Below are positions 6,241 to 7,981 of a stretch of 7,981 nucleotides of DNA, in pieces. Positions within the stretch are counted from its first letter, which is position 1. The number at the start of each line of letters is the position of its first letter. The DNA lies in the NCBI GenBank assembly GCA_007116995.1, contig SKHL01000212.1, forward strand, positions 1 to 7,981, read 5' to 3'. A program made the position numbers and the translations under genes. Source of the stretch: Limnochordia bacterium. Lineage in GTDB: Bacteria; Bacillota; Limnochordia; Darwinibacteriales; DTU012. The notes below the pieces were generated by a model, which was not told where the DNA came from, ran no database searches, and saw nothing but the letters and a program-made list of their open reading frames with translations.

Positions 6241-7635
6241 TTAGGGCAAGTTAATTACGTTCGGGCGGCGAATAGTGATTGAGTCTGTCTCGCGAATAAT
6301 GATAGGTGCTATTCGGTCTTTGCGCTCAATAATCTGCGGAATGGGATTCTGGTAAGAAATGGGTCTTATCAGAGGTGGTTGCACAAGATAATGGCGACTA
6401 TTATCTTGTGCAACCATTAATCCTGTGTGATTCCAACTTAGAATATCACCGTGAAGATTTGTGATAAGCCATAATCGGCCAGCGTCTTCGGGATACCCAA
6501 TCCATATTTGGCTTGTGCCATTGATTATGAGATTATATGCAATCTGACTTCCATCCGGTGAAAAAACCGGATTTACCTGATCTCCTAGTGGATCATGGCT
6601 CCAACGGTCTATGACCTGACCAAGGCGATTCACTAACCATAGTTCCCAATGCTCCGTCTCGCGAGCTTCCACGACCATTAATTGCCCAGTAGGAGACCAT
6701 ACAGGATTTCTCGCTTCCACATTACTAAGCCAAGAAATACGATTACCTGTTTGTTGATCAATGCCCTGTAAAACCCACCTACCATAGGCATCTTCGACAC
6801 TAGTAATCAGAAAACGCCCTAACGGATCAGCTCCAACGCCAGGTATATCTTGGTCTGTAGGATCAATAATTTCCTCGTACTTCCAATAACTCGCTGCGGC
6901 TTGTACCAAACGCTCTATCCGATTAATGGTATCGGGATGAGATCGGAAGATCCTCATAGGCAAATCGTAATCCTGCACTGCCAGTAGATCCATTAGCATG
7001 TGAACCCCACCGATCGGATCAAATCCGGCTAGAACTGCATATTCCTGCCCAAGTATATCTGCTTCATATTCCGCTTCCCGACTGTAACCTGATTGCACCA
7101 CATCAACTAAGGCCATGCTCGCTACTTGTGCCATCTCAGATCCTGGAACATCCATCCAAATTTTTCCTAACTCTAACAAAACCGTTAATCCCATCTGACG
7201 AAAGGCAGCATTTATGCCATGCCGTTTCTCAACATGAACGATTTCGTGTCCTAGCACTGAGGCTAGACGATGCTCGTCGTGCCCGAGCAGGCATAGCATC
7301 CCTAATGTTACAAAAATATGACCTCCTGGCAGGGCAAAGGCATTAATTTCATTAGAGTTAAGCACGGTAAGGGAATATGGAATTGAGCTGTTGTCAACAG
7401 CCTTAGTTAGTCTCTGAAAAATTTCATCAAGCCACAGCTGTTCATGGAGAGGAAGTCGCGCTTCTCCCCCATAGGTTGCTATCAGTTTTTCTTTCGCAGT
7501 TTCTCCCATCTCTCGCTCCACCGCATTTGATGCAGTAAGCATCTGTCCTGCAACACCTGGATGAACCAAAATCATAACCAACAGGACTAGAAACATAGTA
7601 AACCCTGTTGATTTAGGCATCCTTAAGTAAGTCAC
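6241..7635 (-). CDS. Exported M48-family zinc metalloprotease with C-terminal TolB/PD40-like repeats
   Basis: This is a secreted M48-type protease of the kind that degrades or assists envelope proteins. The 464-residue product has a signal peptide or membrane anchor (hydrophobic 12-24, possible cleavage near VAG at 28-30). The catalytic domain at about 40-245 carries NAFALPGGHIFV (98-109), the zinc site H130-E-I-V-H134, the third ligand E189 in SREAEYEAD (185-193) and the conserved SHP (232-234). Residues about 270-410 contain PD40-like strands, NPVWSPTG (310-317) and NPVFSPDG (355-362), so part of a beta-propeller replaces the TPR tail of BepA-type relatives. The last 45 residues are a Pro/Ile/Arg-rich tail. 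The GTG start is chosen because GGAGGTGG lies 5 bases upstream; it overlaps the preceding stop in GTGA. A perfect 17-bp inverted repeat lies within the 3' part. Confidence 0.88.
   Translation of the reverse strand: MTYLRMPKSTGFTMFLVLLVMILVHPGVAGQMLTASNAVEREMGETAKEKLIATYGGEARLPLHEQLWLDEIFQRLTKAVDNSSIPYSLTVLNSNEINAFALPGGHIFVTLGMLCLLGHDEHRLASVLGHEIVHVEKRHGINAAFRQMGLTVLLELGKIWMDVPGSEMAQVASMALVDVVQSGYSREAEYEADILGQEYAVLAGFDPIGGVHMLMDLLAVQDYDLPMRIFRSHPDTINRIERLVQAAASYWKYEEIIDPTDQDIPGVGADPLGRFLITSVEDAYGRWVLQGIDQQTGNRISWLSNVEARNPVWSPTGQLMVVEARETEHWELWLVNRLGQVIDRWSHDPLGDQVNPVFSPDGSQIAYNLIINGTSQIWIGYPEDAGRLWLITNLHGDILSWNHTGLMVAQDNSRHYLVQPPLIRPISYQNPIPQIIERKDRIAPIIIRETDSITIRRPNVINLP
6376..6416. repeat. 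Perfect 17-bp inverted repeat inside the M48 protease gene
   Basis: TGGTTGCACAAGATAAT (6376-6392) and ATTATCTTGTGCAACCA (6400-6416) are exact reverse complements with a 7-base loop (6393-6399). It lies within the coding sequence and encodes roughly M-V-A-Q-D-N-S-R-H-Y-L-V-Q-P-P at residues 407-421. In mRNA it would be a very stable hairpin about 140 bases before the stop codon. I see no second copy in the window. Confidence 0.9.
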
Positions 7636-7981
7636 TTAAGCCACCTCCAACTGGTTAGAATTCGTTCTAGCCCAGCATGATCCCGTTGAAAGCTGTCTTG
7701 GCTATCACTATAAGTTATCGTAAATCCTCTCTGGTCTGACAGCAGAAATACTCGTTGTTCTGTACGACTAATGCGTCCTTTATAGCTATAAATAACTTGC
7801 ACACCCACTATATCGTCAAATTGAATCTGCTCCAAAGGACTAACTAACTCAAACTCTAGAGGACCATAGACCGAATTATAGGTATTGATCACCCGCTTAG
7901 CAAACTCTAATTCATCTGTGTCAGGCATCTTTCCTAGATCCTCCACATAAATAAGCTCATGCGGATTTGGACCATAATATA
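7632..7981 (-). CDS. C-terminal part of a protein resembling the MOG1/PsbP-like fold (5' end beyond window)
   Basis: The frame is open to the right edge, reading YYGPNPHELIYVED before the GTG at 7946; that GTG has no good ribosome site, so the gene most likely begins outside the window. The visible 116 codons end with YKGRISRTEQRVFLLSDQRGF, then ITYSDSQDSFQRDHAGLERI and LTSWRW. This pattern of paired strands, an aromatic-containing YS motif, then a helix ending in a bulky x-S-x-R/W residue, resembles the C-terminal half of PsbP/DUF1795/MOG1-fold proteins, which are often small exported or lipid-anchored proteins. I cannot name the family firmly. The stop overlaps the M48 protease GTG by four bases (GTGA), so the two are probably translationally coupled and may work together. 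Confidence 0.6.
   Translation of the reverse strand, partial: YYGPNPHELIYVEDLGKMPDTDELEFAKRVINTYNSVYGPLEFELVSPLEQIQFDDIVGVQVIYSYKGRISRTEQRVFLLSDQRGFTITYSDSQDSFQRDHAGLERILTSWRWLK

Noticed and set aside
6553..6572. Inverted repeat ATCCGGT/ACCGGAT with a 6-base loop in the protease gene
   Set aside because: It falls on the NPVFSPDG motif, whose codons naturally give CCGG on both sides; only 7 bp and no terminator context beyond coding sequence.

Overview
The window looks like ordinary chromosome of an anaerobic or facultatively anaerobic bacterium, probably a deep-branching Bacillota (Firmicutes)-type lineage. The evidence is a compact Firmicutes-style rnf operon (short RnfC, order C-D-G-E), strong Shine-Dalgarno sequences (AGGAGG, GAGGAGG, GGAGGTGG), frequent GTG starts and clear sigma-A-like promoters. 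Several exported proteins, including one that ends like an outer-membrane beta-barrel, suggest a lineage with two membranes. The taxonomic placement is inference only; no rRNA, tRNA, CRISPR array, phage gene or insertion sequence is visible.

Layout. Positions 1-3924, minus strand: an apparent operon trmL-rnfC-rnfD-rnfG-rnfE, with rnfE cut by the left edge and rnfA/rnfB presumably beyond it. The genes are 30 and 44 bases apart or overlap by 8 and 1 bases, so translational coupling is likely. Positions 3925-4147 hold a good promoter (TTGCAC-16-TATAAT) and a predicted leader of about 175 bases rich in inverted repeats; the last one puts the trmL Shine-Dalgarno in a hairpin loop and its GTG start in the stem. 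Positions 4148-5646, minus strand: an exported LolA-like protein followed by a putative outer-membrane beta-barrel protein. Positions 5665-5818: divergent intergenic region with a clear plus-strand promoter. Positions 5819-6169, plus strand: an FmdB-type zinc-ribbon protein with a Ser/Asn/Thr-rich tail, followed by a 14-bp hairpin shared with the converging gene. Positions 6241-7981, minus strand: an exported M48 metalloprotease with TolB/PD40-like repeats, and upstream of it the 3' end of a gene whose product resembles the MOG1/PsbP-like fold; the two overlap by 4 bases.

How the genes fit together. The Rnf genes encode an ion-pumping ferredoxin:NAD+ oxidoreductase, and TrmL modifies the tRNA wobble position. 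The LolA-like protein, the barrel and the M48 protease all look exported and may serve envelope biogenesis or quality control, but only neighbourhood and family resemblance support that.

I found no convincing new multi-gene system. The observations most worth a second look are the perfect 17-bp inverted repeat inside the M48 protease gene, the start-codon hairpin and evenly spaced dyads in the trmL-rnf leader, and the LolA-like/beta-barrel pair.
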